Source: JAEUIA01 sp034440255 (GTDB lineage Bacteria; Planctomycetota; UBA1135; GCA-002686595). From it: DNA of 14,820 bases. A model generated the notes under the pieces. The model was given only the letters and a program-made list of their open reading frames with translations, did not search any database and was not told where the DNA came from. Made by a program: the position numbers and the translations under genes. Below are positions 1-7,690 of the stretch, piece after piece (the first letter of the stretch is position 1; each line of letters starts with the position of its first letter). The stretch covers positions 1 through 14,820 of the forward strand of contig JAWXBU010000003.1 of NCBI GenBank assembly GCA_034440255.1. The letters run 5' to 3'.

Positions 1-221
1 CGCCGGGTATCTGTGGTTGCGGTGTGGCTGACACCGACACGGATGGTGACGGTACGCCGAACTGCAACGACCTCTGCCCGCTCGATCCGTTGAAGATCGT
101 GCCGGGTGTCTGTGGTTGCGGTGTGGCTGACACCGACACGGACGGCGACGGTACGCCGAACTGCAACGACCTCTGCCCGCTCGATCCGTTGAAGATCGCG
201 CCGGGTGCCTGTGGTTGCGGT
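1..221 (+). repeat. 99-bp in-frame tandem repeat inside the TSP3 gene
   Basis: Two full 99-bp units lie at 24-122 and 123-221 and differ at only 4 positions by eye. Bases 1-23 are the end of an earlier copy, so the array continues off the left edge. After 222 a third copy starts (GVADTDTDGD) and soon diverges. Each unit encodes 33 residues with one Ca-binding Asp motif and four Cys. The near identity at the DNA level indicates recent duplication or ongoing homogenisation. Confidence 0.93.
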
Positions 222-992
222 GTCGCGGACACCGACACGGACGGCGACACGATCGCCGACTGCAACGACAATTGCGACACGATCGCAAACGTCAGCCAAG
301 CGGACGGTGACAACGACGGCGTGGGCAATGCCTGCGACAACTGCGTCACGATCGCCAACCCGACGCAAGCAGACTGCGACAACGACGGCATCGGCGACAC
401 CTGCGCCATCGCCCTCGGTGCTCCGGACTGCAACCTGAACGGCATCCCGGACGCGTGCGACCTCGCGGCTCTCACGAGCCAAGACGCCAACACGAACGGC
501 ATCCCGGACGAGTGCGAAGTGAACGGCGGAACGCCGTACTGCTTCGGCTACTCGGCTTGCCCGTGCGCCAACAACTCTGTCGGCGGCTCGCAACAAGGTT
601 GCGTCAACTCCAGCGGTCTCGGCACGCGCCTCATCGGCGCGGGTCTGACGCAGATCAGCAACGACAACCTCGTGTTGTCGCTGTCGAACCTGCCCCCGCC
701 GCCGGTCGGCTCGAGCTTCATCCTGTACTTCCAGGGCACGGCGACGGCCAACATCCCGTTCCAAGACGGCAAGCTCTGCGTGGGTGGTTCGATCATCCGC
801 ATGGCGATCCGCCCGTACACGGGCAGCGTCGGCGCCTACCCTGGCGTCGGTGATCCTTCGGTCAGCGCGCGTGGTTCCGTCCCGCTCACCGGTGGTGTGC
901 GGTACTACCAAGCGTGGCACCGCGACACGCCGCTCCCGTGCGGTTCGAACTCGAACCTCTCGAACGGTCTGTCGGTGATCTGGATCCCGTGA
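1..992 (+). CDS. Secreted thrombospondin type 3 repeat protein, 5' end missing
   Basis: The reading frame is open from the left edge (frame of base 3), so the true start and any signal peptide lie outside the window. The visible ~330 residues begin with Cys- and Asp-rich repeats of the form VADTDTDGDGTPNCNDLCP, which match thrombospondin type 3 Ca-binding repeats; the DxDxDGD spacing supplies the Ca ligands. Two less regular repeats follow (DGDNDGVGNACDNC, DCDNDGIGDTC), then two dockerin/EF-hand-like loops (DCNLNGIPDACDL and NTNGIPDECE). The last ~150 residues form a separate Cys-containing, beta-rich-looking domain that starts at CFGYSACPCANN and ends at LSNGLSVIWIP. I recall similar C-terminal domains on secreted proteins of deep-branching planctomycetes, but did not verify this. 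Likely extracellular or surface adhesive/structural; function unknown. A strong terminator follows, so it is probably the last gene of its unit. Confidence 0.85.
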   Translation, partial: PGICGCGVADTDTDGDGTPNCNDLCPLDPLKIVPGVCGCGVADTDTDGDGTPNCNDLCPLDPLKIAPGACGCGVADTDTDGDTIADCNDNCDTIANVSQADGDNDGVGNACDNCVTIANPTQADCDNDGIGDTCAIALGAPDCNLNGIPDACDLAALTSQDANTNGIPDECEVNGGTPYCFGYSACPCANNSVGGSQQGCVNSSGLGTRLIGAGLTQISNDNLVLSLSNLPPPPVGSSFILYFQGTATANIPFQDGKLCVGGSIIRMAIRPYTGSVGAYPGVGDPSVSARGSVPLTGGVRYYQAWHRDTPLPCGSNSNLSNGLSVIWIP

Positions 993-1008
993 TCGACACC
1001 TAGCTCCG

Positions 1009-1032
1009 CCGTCGCGAGGTGACTCGCGACGG
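1009..1032 (+). terminator. Perfect 10-bp hairpin after the TSP3 gene
   Basis: The arms CCGTCGCGAG and CTCGCGACGG pair perfectly around a GTGA loop, starting 17 bp after the stop codon. It has no T-tract of its own. It sits directly before a second, stronger hairpin, so it may help termination or protect the 3' end of the mRNA. Confidence 0.55.
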
Positions 1033-1043
1033 TTGAGACCTCC

Positions 1044-1086
1044 ATCGGGCGGTGCTGCATCGTGCAGCACCGCCCGATCTCTTTTT
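1044..1086 (+). terminator. Intrinsic terminator, 16-bp stem plus T-tract
   Basis: The arm at 1044-1059 is an exact reverse complement of 1063-1078, with a TCG loop between them. A T-rich tail (CTCTTTTTC) follows at once. This is a textbook rho-independent terminator for the TSP3 gene. It isolates that gene from the glycosyltransferase gene downstream. Confidence 0.9.
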
Positions 1087-1204
1087 CACAAAGCTTCGCC
1101 GGCAAGTGCCACGGCCAGTCCGCCGGTGCAGCACGGATTCGAGCGCTCTCCGGCAACGGCAGACGTAGTGGGCTCGCGTGAACACGCCGAGCGCGTGCTG
1201 ACAG

Positions 1205-1210
1205 TAGATT
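1205..1210 (+). promoter_or_regulatory. Possible -10 box (TAGATT) before the TMTC-like gene
   Basis: TAGATT ends 9 nt before the ATG at 1220. If used as a -10 element, transcription would begin within a few bases of the start codon. No good -35 is visible and no Shine-Dalgarno lies between it and the ATG. Apart from the terminator, the rest of the 1087-1219 gap shows nothing recognisable. Confidence 0.25.
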
Positions 1211-1219
1211 GTCGAGTGC

Positions 1220-3277
1220 ATGACGAAGAGCAACGCGACGAACGACGAGCCTTCGCGTCCGACGAGGATCGCAGCGCTAGCGCTGTTCGCACTCGTCGTC
1301 TGGTGCGCGTTCGCAGGTGCGCTCGACAACGGGTGGATTCTGTTCGACGACCACGAATACGTGACGCGCAATCCGCACGTCATGGCCGGCTTCACGTGGG
1401 AAGGATTCACGTGGTTTCTGCGCACCGTCCACGTCGGCAACTGGCATCCGCTGACGTCGTGGTCGCACATGCTCGATGTCGAGTTGTTCGGCACGTCGAT
1501 GCGCGGTCCGCACGCCGTGAACGTGGCGTTGCACACGCTCACCGCAGTGCTCGTAGCGCACGTGTTGTTCCTCTACACGCGACGATTTTGGCCCAGTCTG
1601 TGCGTCGCAGCTGTGTTCGCACTGCATCCTCTGCGCGTCGAATCCGTCGCGTGGATCGCAGAGCGCAAGGACGTGCTGTCCGGCGCGTTCTTCGTCGCGA
1701 CATTGTGGGCTTTCAGAGCCTTCGTCGACCGGCCGCATGTGAAACGACTCGTCACTACGGCGCTCCTCTTGCTTCTCGGCCTGATGTCGAAGTCGATGCT
1801 CGTCACCGCGCCTTTCGTCCTGTTGCTCTTGGATGCCTGGCCGTTGGCACGTACTCGAACGCGCACGTGGCCGGAACTCGTGCGCGAAAAGTGGCCGTTG
1901 TTCGCGCTGTCGGCGCTATTCGTCGTCGTCACGCTCATCTCGCAGTCCGCCGGCGGCGCGACGGCTGCGATCGCGGACGTCACGATCGCAGAGCGCCTGT
2001 CGACCGCCGCGACTGCGTACGTGCACTACCTGAGAGCGACGTTCTGGCCTACGGGGCTCGCGCCGATCTACCCGTACGACCGCGAGATCAGCCTGCTTTC
2101 CGTGCTGTTTTCGCTGAGCGGGCTCGCGATCGTCACCGTCGTCTGTGTGCGTGTCCGCACGACGCGCCCGCATCTTTTCGTCGGCTGGGCATGGTTCCTG
2201 GGCATGCTGGTTCCGGTGATCGGACTCGTGCAAGTCGGCAGCCAGTCGCACGCCGACCGCTACACGTATTTGCCGAGCATCGGCCTCGCGATCGCGCTCG
2301 TGTTCGAAGGCGCCGACTTCGTGACCACTCGTCGCGCGTGGCGCATCCCGGCCGTCGTCGCATTCGGTGCTGTGCTGTTCGCGCTCGTCGCGACCACGCG
2401 TGCGCAGACGAGTCGGTGGCGGGACACGCGCACGCTCTTCGATCACACCTTGCGCGTCACGCAGGACAATCCGGTCGCACTGAAGGTGTACGGAGACATG
2501 CTGCTCGAAGAGGGCGACGACGAGGGCGCGATCGTGCGCTTCGAGGAGGCTCTGAGTCTGTCGCCGGACCTGCGCGACGCCTCCAAGAACCTCGGGTGCG
2601 CGCTCGCGAAAGCGGGCCGTTTCGAGAGCGCTGCGGAGCACTTCCGCAGCGCACTCGCGGCCGATCCGTCGCTCGAGAACGAATTCAACCTGGCTTGGGC
2701 TCTGAGTGACGCTGGCCAGGATGCGGAGGCGATTCCGGTGTTCGAACGCGTGCTCGCGCGCGACGAGAAGAACGCGGTGGCGCACATGCGGCTCGGCATG
2801 GTGCTCGCCAATGGCACGCGCTTCGACGAGGCGCTGGAACATTGGCGCCGCGCGATCGAGATCGATCCGAACGATTTGGATTCGCGGCGTTCCATCGCGA
2901 GGGTGCAGCGCGCGCGCGGCGAAGTCGATGACGAGATCGCGACCCACCGAGCCGTGCTCGCGATCGACTCGAGCGATGTCGACACGCTCGTCGAACTCGC
3001 GCGGTTGCTCGCGATGCATCCGGATGGACGCGTGCGCAATGGCGCTGAAGCCGTGCGCTGTGCGGAACGAGCCCGCGATGTCGCTGGACCAACCGGGCAC
3101 CGCATTCTCGGTACGCTCGCCGCGGCTTACGCCGAAGCCGGGCGCTTCGAGGATGCAGTGAAAGCCGCGATCCGCGCCGTCGAGCTCGCGCACACGGAGG
3201 GCGATGCGATTGCGATCTCGCGTTGTGAGGCGGATCTGGTCGAACTTCGCGCCGGACGACCGCTGCGCACGCGGTGA
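1220..3277 (+). CDS. TMTC/PMT-like GT-C membrane glycosyltransferase with C-terminal TPR repeats
   Basis: The 685-residue protein has an N-terminal multi-span membrane half (about residues 15-405) and a soluble TPR half (about 415-660). The first membrane segment is followed by FDDHEYV, with the acidic pair D43-D44 where GT-C enzymes keep their catalytic/metal acidic motif in the first external loop. NWHPLTSWSHMLD (74-86) and HPLRVESVAWIAERKD (136-151) are signatures of the bacterial relatives of TMTC/PMT protein O-mannosyltransferases. About seven TPR-like units follow, for example residues 483-549. By family, it would transfer a sugar from a polyprenyl-phosphate donor to an extracytoplasmic acceptor, with the TPRs as protein-binding platform; donor and acceptor are unknown. 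It starts at the ATG at 1220, which gives an intact first membrane segment. It is monocistronic, between a terminator upstream and a convergent dnaJ gene 54 bp downstream. Confidence 0.85.
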   Translation: MTKSNATNDEPSRPTRIAALALFALVVWCAFAGALDNGWILFDDHEYVTRNPHVMAGFTWEGFTWFLRTVHVGNWHPLTSWSHMLDVELFGTSMRGPHAVNVALHTLTAVLVAHVLFLYTRRFWPSLCVAAVFALHPLRVESVAWIAERKDVLSGAFFVATLWAFRAFVDRPHVKRLVTTALLLLLGLMSKSMLVTAPFVLLLLDAWPLARTRTRTWPELVREKWPLFALSALFVVVTLISQSAGGATAAIADVTIAERLSTAATAYVHYLRATFWPTGLAPIYPYDREISLLSVLFSLSGLAIVTVVCVRVRTTRPHLFVGWAWFLGMLVPVIGLVQVGSQSHADRYTYLPSIGLAIALVFEGADFVTTRRAWRIPAVVAFGAVLFALVATTRAQTSRWRDTRTLFDHTLRVTQDNPVALKVYGDMLLEEGDDEGAIVRFEEALSLSPDLRDASKNLGCALAKAGRFESAAEHFRSALAADPSLENEFNLAWALSDAGQDAEAIPVFERVLARDEKNAVAHMRLGMVLANGTRFDEALEHWRRAIEIDPNDLDSRRSIARVQRARGEVDDEIATHRAVLAIDSSDVDTLVELARLLAMHPDGRVRNGAEAVRCAERARDVAGPTGHRILGTLAAAYAEAGRFEDAVKAAIRAVELAHTEGDAIAISRCEADLVELRAGRPLRTR

Positions 3278-3331
3278 ACACGCTCACTCGCGGCGCTGCG
3301 TGGATCGAGCGGCAGCGTCACTGGTCAGCGC

Positions 3332-4258
3332 TCACACGCGCTTCGAACGCTCGGCGATCTCGTTCCAGAGTTTGCGTTCCTCGTCGTCGAGCACGGGCGG
3401 CACGGTGATGGCGATCTCCACCAAGAGATCACCGCGCGACGCGTCGCGACGCTCGAGCCCGAGTCCGCGCAAACGCAGAGTCTTTCCACTCGAGGTGCCG
3501 GCCGGAACGTTCAACGTAACCTCTCCCCCGTCGAGCAGAGTGAGCGGAACGCGCGCTCCGAGAACGGCTTCGTGCGGCTTGATCGCGAGCTTCAGCGAGA
3601 GATCGTCTCCGACCGCAGTGAAGCGCGGATGCGGGGCGACCCGAATCGTGAGCAACAAGTCGCCCGGTCCTTCTTGGCCGCTATGTCCCTGTCCAGCGAG
3701 TCGCATCGTCCCGCCCGCACGCAGACCCTTCGGAAGGGTGACTTCGAGTGTGCGCGCCGGAGCTGCCGGATCGTCCGACGCGAGTCGCAGCGTTCGCTTT
3801 CCACCGCTCACGAGTTCCTCGAGTGTGAGCTCGATCTCGGCTTCGATCGAAACGCCGCGCATCGGCGTCGAGTCGAAGGCGCTGCTCTGGAAGCGATCGC
3901 CGAACAAGGATTCGAAGAACGAGCTGAAGCCGTCGCTCGGCATGTCTGCCCCGCTGGCTCTGCGTCGTCGGGGTCGTGCGCCGCGGTGAGACATGCCGTC
4001 GAAATCGGGCGGAGGCGTGAACTCCTGCCCCTCACGCCAATTCGCACCGAGCGCGTCGTAGCGCTCGCGCGTCTTCGGATCCTTGAGCACCTCGTAGGCT
4101 TCGGTGATCGCTTTGAAGCGTTCGCCGGCGCCGCTCGTCTTGTCGATGTCCGGATGCGTCTTGCGCGCCAACGCACGATAAGCGCGCCGGATCTCGTCGG
4201 CGGTCGCGGTGCGCGCCACGCCCAACGTCGAGTAGTAGTCTTGGAACTTCACGCCCAT
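3332..4258 (-). CDS. cbpA: CbpA-type DnaJ co-chaperone (J domain plus C-terminal domains, no zinc finger)
   Basis: The protein has 308 residues, close to E. coli CbpA. A J domain spans residues 6-68, with the HPD motif that stimulates DnaK ATPase at 35-37 and a typical KDPKTRERYDALG end. A linker rich in Gly, Arg and Phe (about 69-130, with DGFSSFFESLFGD) leads to two DnaJ C-terminal substrate-binding sub-domains (about 135-300; note LPKGLRAGGTMRLAGQG and VPAGTSSGKTLRLRGLG). The CxxCxGxG zinc-finger repeats of classical DnaJ are absent, which places it in the CbpA/class B group. It acts in the cytoplasm with DnaK; no dnaK or grpE is nearby. The ATG at 4258 is the natural start. It lies 76 bp downstream of hisS on the same strand, with a TTGACA at 4301-4296 that could be its own promoter. 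No CIRCE element was seen. Confidence 0.92.
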   Translation of the reverse strand: MGVKFQDYYSTLGVARTATADEIRRAYRALARKTHPDIDKTSGAGERFKAITEAYEVLKDPKTRERYDALGANWREGQEFTPPPDFDGMSHRGARPRRRRASGADMPSDGFSSFFESLFGDRFQSSAFDSTPMRGVSIEAEIELTLEELVSGGKRTLRLASDDPAAPARTLEVTLPKGLRAGGTMRLAGQGHSGQEGPGDLLLTIRVAPHPRFTAVGDDLSLKLAIKPHEAVLGARVPLTLLDGGEVTLNVPAGTSSGKTLRLRGLGLERRDASRGDLLVEIAITVPPVLDDEERKLWNEIAERSKRV

Positions 4259-4295
4259 GTGTCTCTCGGGCAGTCTCGCGAGTACGCCTACGAGC

Positions 4296-4301
4296 TGTCA
4301 A
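4296..4301 (-). promoter_or_regulatory. Possible -35 box (TTGACA) for the cbpA-type gene
   Basis: On the minus strand a perfect TTGACA lies 37 nt upstream of the dnaJ-like start codon, in the 76-bp gap after hisS. The best -10 at a legal spacing is poor (GAGACT at 18 nt, 3 of 6), so this is only suggestive. It would allow chaperone expression separate from hisS. Confidence 0.3.
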
Positions 4302-4334
4302 CTCGCTTGCGCTGCATCCGAGGCTCGACGCGCG

Positions 4335-5663
4335 CTACTGGAACGCAGCAACGAGCTCGGCGCTGAGCGCATCGCCGTCGAACAGCCGCACGGATTTCGA
4401 TTCGCCGTTCGCCAAGTTCTTGACTTGAGCTTGGTTCGCTTCGAACTCGGAGTCACCGACGACGAGCGCGAAACGAAAACCGCGCCGGTCCGCGTACTTG
4501 AGTTGGTTGCCCAGTTTCTTCGCGTCCGGATAAAACTCGACCCCGAGTCCGGAGCGTCTCAAAAGCGCTGCGATCTTGAAGTAGTCGGCTAGGCGCGCTT
4601 CGGCGAAAAAGGGCAGAAACACCGGCGCAACTACGGGTTTCTCCGGCAGCAGCTTCAGTTCCTCCATCGCCGCGAGCAACCGATCGAGCCCGAGCGAGGC
4701 GCCGATGCCGGGCAGGCGCTCCTTCGTGTACAGCGATGCGAGGTCGTCGTAGCGACCGCCCGAACACACGCTGCCGATGCCCGGCAGCGCACCCAGGAAC
4801 GTCTCGAATACCGTGCCCGTGTAGTAGTCGAGTCCGCGCGCGATCGACACGTCGAGTTGTAGCCGGCGTTCTGGAATTCCAGCCGCGCGCGCGGCGCGCA
4901 ACAACGTCGCCAATTTGCCGAGGCCTTCTCGACCACGTTCGCTGCTCGAAACGAGAGGCTCGAGTTGCGCGATCATCTCGTCGTTCGTGCCGCTGACCGC
5001 AGCGAGCGTGAAGATCTCGCGCGCTTGATCCGGTGTCACGCCGGCCGTCGTCGCCATCTCCGCTGCGACCTTTTCTGGGCCGATTTTGGGCAGTTTGTCG
5101 AGCGCGCGCAGCACGGCTGCCGATTTCGACACGAGATCCAGGCGTTCGAGCAAGCCCGTCAAGAGCTTGCGATTGTTGACGTGAATCGTGAACTCGTCGA
5201 AGCCGATCGCAAGCAAGAGATCGTGGATCACGAGCGCTGCTTCGATATCGCACGCGATGCTCTCCGATCCGATCGTGTCGAAATCGCACTGCATGAACTC
5301 GCGATAGCGTCCGCGCTGCGTATTCTCGCCACGCCACACCGTCGCGATGTGGTAGCGCTTGAACGGCAGGCCCAATTCGTTCGAGTGTTGCGCGACGAAG
5401 CGCGCGAGCGGCACGGTCAGGTCGAAACGCAGCGCCACTTTGCGCCCGCCCGAATCTTCGAAGCGGTACAGCTGTTTGTCGGATTCGTCGCCGCCCTTGC
5501 CGGTCAGGATCTCCTCGTACTCCAGCGCCGGCGTGTCGATCGGCATGAACCCGTAACTCTTGTACACGCGCTTCGCGGTGTCGACGAGATGCTCGCGCGG
5601 TACAGCCGCTTGCGGGAGATAGTCTCGGAATCCTTTGAGCGTGCGCGGTTCGATGAGTGCCAT
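4335..5663 (-). CDS. hisS: Histidine--tRNA ligase
   Basis: A class II aminoacyl-tRNA synthetase that charges tRNA-His with histidine in the cytoplasm. From the chosen ATG it has 442 residues, slightly longer than E. coli HisRS (424). Motif 1 lies in the N-terminal third near YGFMPIDTPALE; motif 2 is RGENTQRGRYREFMQCDFD; the histidine-binding signature IARGLDYYTGTVFE starts at residue 274; motif 3 is in PGIGASLGLDRLL. The C-terminal ~95 residues form the anticodon-binding domain. Motif 2 has the 'RGRxREFxQCDxD' form found in eukaryotic, archaeal and some bacterial enzymes rather than the E. coli form. The frame extends to a TTG at 5672, but the ATG at 5663 gives the standard N-terminus (MALIEPRTLKGFRDYLP). 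A TATCCT hexamer lies just upstream. Probably the first gene of a small hisS-dnaJ unit or part of the longer leftward block. Confidence 0.97.
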   Translation of the reverse strand: MALIEPRTLKGFRDYLPQAAVPREHLVDTAKRVYKSYGFMPIDTPALEYEEILTGKGGDESDKQLYRFEDSGGRKVALRFDLTVPLARFVAQHSNELGLPFKRYHIATVWRGENTQRGRYREFMQCDFDTIGSESIACDIEAALVIHDLLLAIGFDEFTIHVNNRKLLTGLLERLDLVSKSAAVLRALDKLPKIGPEKVAAEMATTAGVTPDQAREIFTLAAVSGTNDEMIAQLEPLVSSSERGREGLGKLATLLRAARAAGIPERRLQLDVSIARGLDYYTGTVFETFLGALPGIGSVCSGGRYDDLASLYTKERLPGIGASLGLDRLLAAMEELKLLPEKPVVAPVFLPFFAEARLADYFKIAALLRRSGLGVEFYPDAKKLGNQLKYADRRGFRFALVVGDSEFEANQAQVKNLANGESKSVRLFDGDALSAELVAAFQ

Positions 5664-5671
5664 CGAGCGCA

Positions 5672-5677
5672 AGGATA
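5672..5677 (-). promoter_or_regulatory. Possible -10 box (TATCCT) before hisS
   Basis: On the minus strand TATCCT ends 8 nt before the hisS ATG. A weak CTGAAG (3 of 6 to TTGACA) lies 17 nt further upstream at 5700-5695. No Shine-Dalgarno is visible, so the transcript would be leaderless or nearly so. It sits in the 89-bp gap after the STT3-like gene. Confidence 0.28.
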
Positions 5678-5752
5678 CGCTCTGCCGCGCAGCACTTCAG
5701 CGGTACGAAAGCGCTTGGTCTGGATGGGAGCGACGTCGGAGACGATTGGCAC

Positions 5753-7690
5753 TCAGCGCGAGCGCATCTCGGCACGCGGCGTCGTCGGGTCCTCGCGTGC
5801 GAGCCGCCAGATCGCGATCACAGGTCGGCCCAGGGCGCCGTCGAGCACGGTCTTACCGTCGGCGTCGACGCGCCTTTTCGACACGAATTCGAGCGAAAAA
5901 CCACCGATCGGTCGAGCCGGCTCGGTCGCAGCATCGAGCAGTCGATCGGCGACGCCATTGGACTGGACGGATTCCGTCCGTGCCGACATGTCGCGATTTC
6001 GTCGCGATGCGCGTCCAGCCGTGACCACGTACTGCGCGCCCTGCCCGTGCATCCACCGCTCGAGCACGGCGAGATCGTCGCCATGGAAACGCTGCGCCGT
6101 TTCTCGCAGAGGTTCGGGCCCCGAGAGCATTCCCCACGGTGACGCGAGAGCCGGTCGACGCGCGTGATAGAGAACGAGCGGTCCATCGGCTGTGTTCGAG
6201 AGCACCCCCCAGGAGTTCGGCGTGCCCGGTGAATTCCACGGACCGCCGCTCTCGCTGTTCGTGCGCAACCAACGCAATCCAGCGACGAAATCGAGGCGTT
6301 CTTGCCGTGCCTGTGCGTCAGGTCCAACCAGGTTCGACTTCAGTGCGAGAGCGAGCGACACGGCGCACGCGGCGCCGGCTGCGATCGCGATGCGACGTGA
6401 GCTGACCTCCTGATCGATGGCTCGCGCGAGGGCGCAAGCGACTGCGACGACCCACAGTGGAACTGCCAGCGCAGTGGCGAGCGATGCAACTGCGAGCGTC
6501 GTCGTGAAGATCCCGAGTCCCAAGGTCACGGTGTCGGCTCGCTTCCGCCAAGCCCACACGGCCGTAGCGAGGCTCGCGATCCAGAGTGCTGTCGTGCCGC
6601 CGTCGAGCGCCTGCGCCGTGAACTCCGGAGCGACTCGCGCTATCTCTGCGTGATTCGTAGTGAACCACAGCACCGGGTGCGCGAGAGACTTGCCGACAGT
6701 CACGACCTGCGTGACCAAGAGTCCGAGCGCGACCACGAAACACGCGACCCGGAACATGCTCGGCTTCTTGTCGCGATCGAACAGAAGGATCATCAGGTAC
6801 GGGACGGCTGCAAAGAAGGCGAGCAGCGAAATTCCCGCTGAAAAACCGCCCACGAACGCTCTTTCGTCGAGCTGTCCTTCCGTGAAGGAGAGACGTGCGA
6901 TGAACGCCGTGATGACCGTGAAGAAAACGCCCGCGCGCAAAGCGTTGGCACGCGCTTCACCGCTCGAGCGCAGGACGTGGACGAACAACGCGATCCACGC
7001 GGCGAGGAACACGACGAATCCGGCGACTGTGCTCGCGAGGAGAATTCCGGCGAGCGCCCCGGCGACGAGTGCGTCGATCAACGACGTGGACATGCTCGTG
7101 GCACGGATCGATCTCACGACCGAGCGCACGAGAAGCGCGCACACGATCGTCGTCAAGGCCGCTGAATCGAGCACGCCGGCGGAAGTGGCCGCAATCGAGG
7201 CCGGATGGAACGCGACGCACGCGGTGGCGACGAGGACCGCGACGTCGCTGCGCTCGCGTTCGACGATCGTGCGTGCCGCCCAATACGTCGCCAGCACGGC
7301 CAACAAGCCCAAGATCGGCGCGAGCCCGATCACGAAGTCCTCGAGTTCGCGCTCGTCGACGTAGCCGAGCGCCACCTCGCCGCTCGGCGAACGCAGCACG
7401 CGCTGCGCGATGCCCGCGATGCACCCGTCGAAGAACGAGAGCGCCGGAATCTCACCGCCGTCGGGGTGGTTCACGAAGCGATCGTGCGACGGCACGCGTG
7501 CGCCAGCGATCGCGAGTTCGATGCGGCGCAGTTCGTGACACGTCGCGGGATCGTCGATCAACCATTTCGCACCGCCCAGATCGCGCTGTTCGTCAGCCGC
7601 CAGGCGCAGTGTGCGCGTGGGCTCATAGCGCACGACGAATGCGAGCGCGAGGATCAGCGGCAGGAACAGACGAGCGAACGAAATTTTCAC
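5753..7690 (-). CDS. STT3/AglB-like GT-C membrane protein, hallmark motifs degenerate
   Basis: This 645-residue protein has an N-terminal signal-anchor (MKISFARLFLPLILALAFVV), roughly a dozen hydrophobic segments to about residue 455, and a soluble C-terminal domain of about 185 residues. The first external loop resembles oligosaccharyltransferases of the STT3/AglB/PglB group: DDPATCHELRRIE (46-58) recalls their DPxYHLR motif, and VNHPDGGEIPALSFFD (73-88) recalls 'NYPDGxPIxWPPLFD'. SAGVLDSAAL (170-179) matches the second acidic loop, keeping D175 but not its acidic partner. The WLR at 474 opens the C-terminal region as in the family, but the WWDYG acceptor motif is replaced by SWGVLSNTADG. 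Donor, acceptor and activity are unknown. The GTG at 7690 overlaps the upstream stop (GTGA), implying translational coupling; another GTG at 7726 would add 12 unlikely residues. The STT3 relation comes from loop motifs and is moderately certain. Confidence 0.72.
   Translation of the reverse strand: MKISFARLFLPLILALAFVVRYEPTRTLRLAADEQRDLGGAKWLIDDPATCHELRRIELAIAGARVPSHDRFVNHPDGGEIPALSFFDGCIAGIAQRVLRSPSGEVALGYVDERELEDFVIGLAPILGLLAVLATYWAARTIVERERSDVAVLVATACVAFHPASIAATSAGVLDSAALTTIVCALLVRSVVRSIRATSMSTSLIDALVAGALAGILLASTVAGFVVFLAAWIALFVHVLRSSGEARANALRAGVFFTVITAFIARLSFTEGQLDERAFVGGFSAGISLLAFFAAVPYLMILLFDRDKKPSMFRVACFVVALGLLVTQVVTVGKSLAHPVLWFTTNHAEIARVAPEFTAQALDGGTTALWIASLATAVWAWRKRADTVTLGLGIFTTTLAVASLATALAVPLWVVAVACALARAIDQEVSSRRIAIAAGAACAVSLALALKSNLVGPDAQARQERLDFVAGLRWLRTNSESGGPWNSPGTPNSWGVLSNTADGPLVLYHARRPALASPWGMLSGPEPLRETAQRFHGDDLAVLERWMHGQGAQYVVTAGRASRRNRDMSARTESVQSNGVADRLLDAATEPARPIGGFSLEFVSKRRVDADGKTVLDGALGRPVIAIWRLAREDPTTPRAEMRSR

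Noticed and set aside
1..221. CRISPR array, because of the regular repeats at the left edge
   Set aside because: The 99-bp units are directly adjacent with no unique spacers and are in frame within a coding region.
1033..2709. Long plus-strand open frame (558 codons) overlapping the TMTC-like gene
   Set aside because: It is Arg/His/Ala-rich with no domain or membrane pattern, and it is the alternate frame of a high-GC gene whose own frame has clear GT-C and TPR motifs.
1916..3193. Minus-strand open frame (425 codons) opposite the TPR region
   Set aside because: Its composition (Arg, His, Glu, Asp) is that of an antisense shadow of a GC-rich TPR coding region, with no recognisable domain.
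3278..3331. Bidirectional terminator between the TMTC-like and dnaJ-like genes
   Set aside because: Only short 5-bp pairings (GAGCG/CGCTC) and no T-tract on either strand.
4259..4334. CIRCE or other heat-shock operator before the DnaJ-like gene
   Set aside because: No TTAGCACTC-N9-GAGTGCTAA-like repeat is present; only a partial dyad around TTGACA was seen.
4965..6167. Plus-strand open frame (400 codons) opposite hisS and the STT3-like gene
   Set aside because: It spans the ends of two well-supported minus-strand genes and has low-complexity basic composition.
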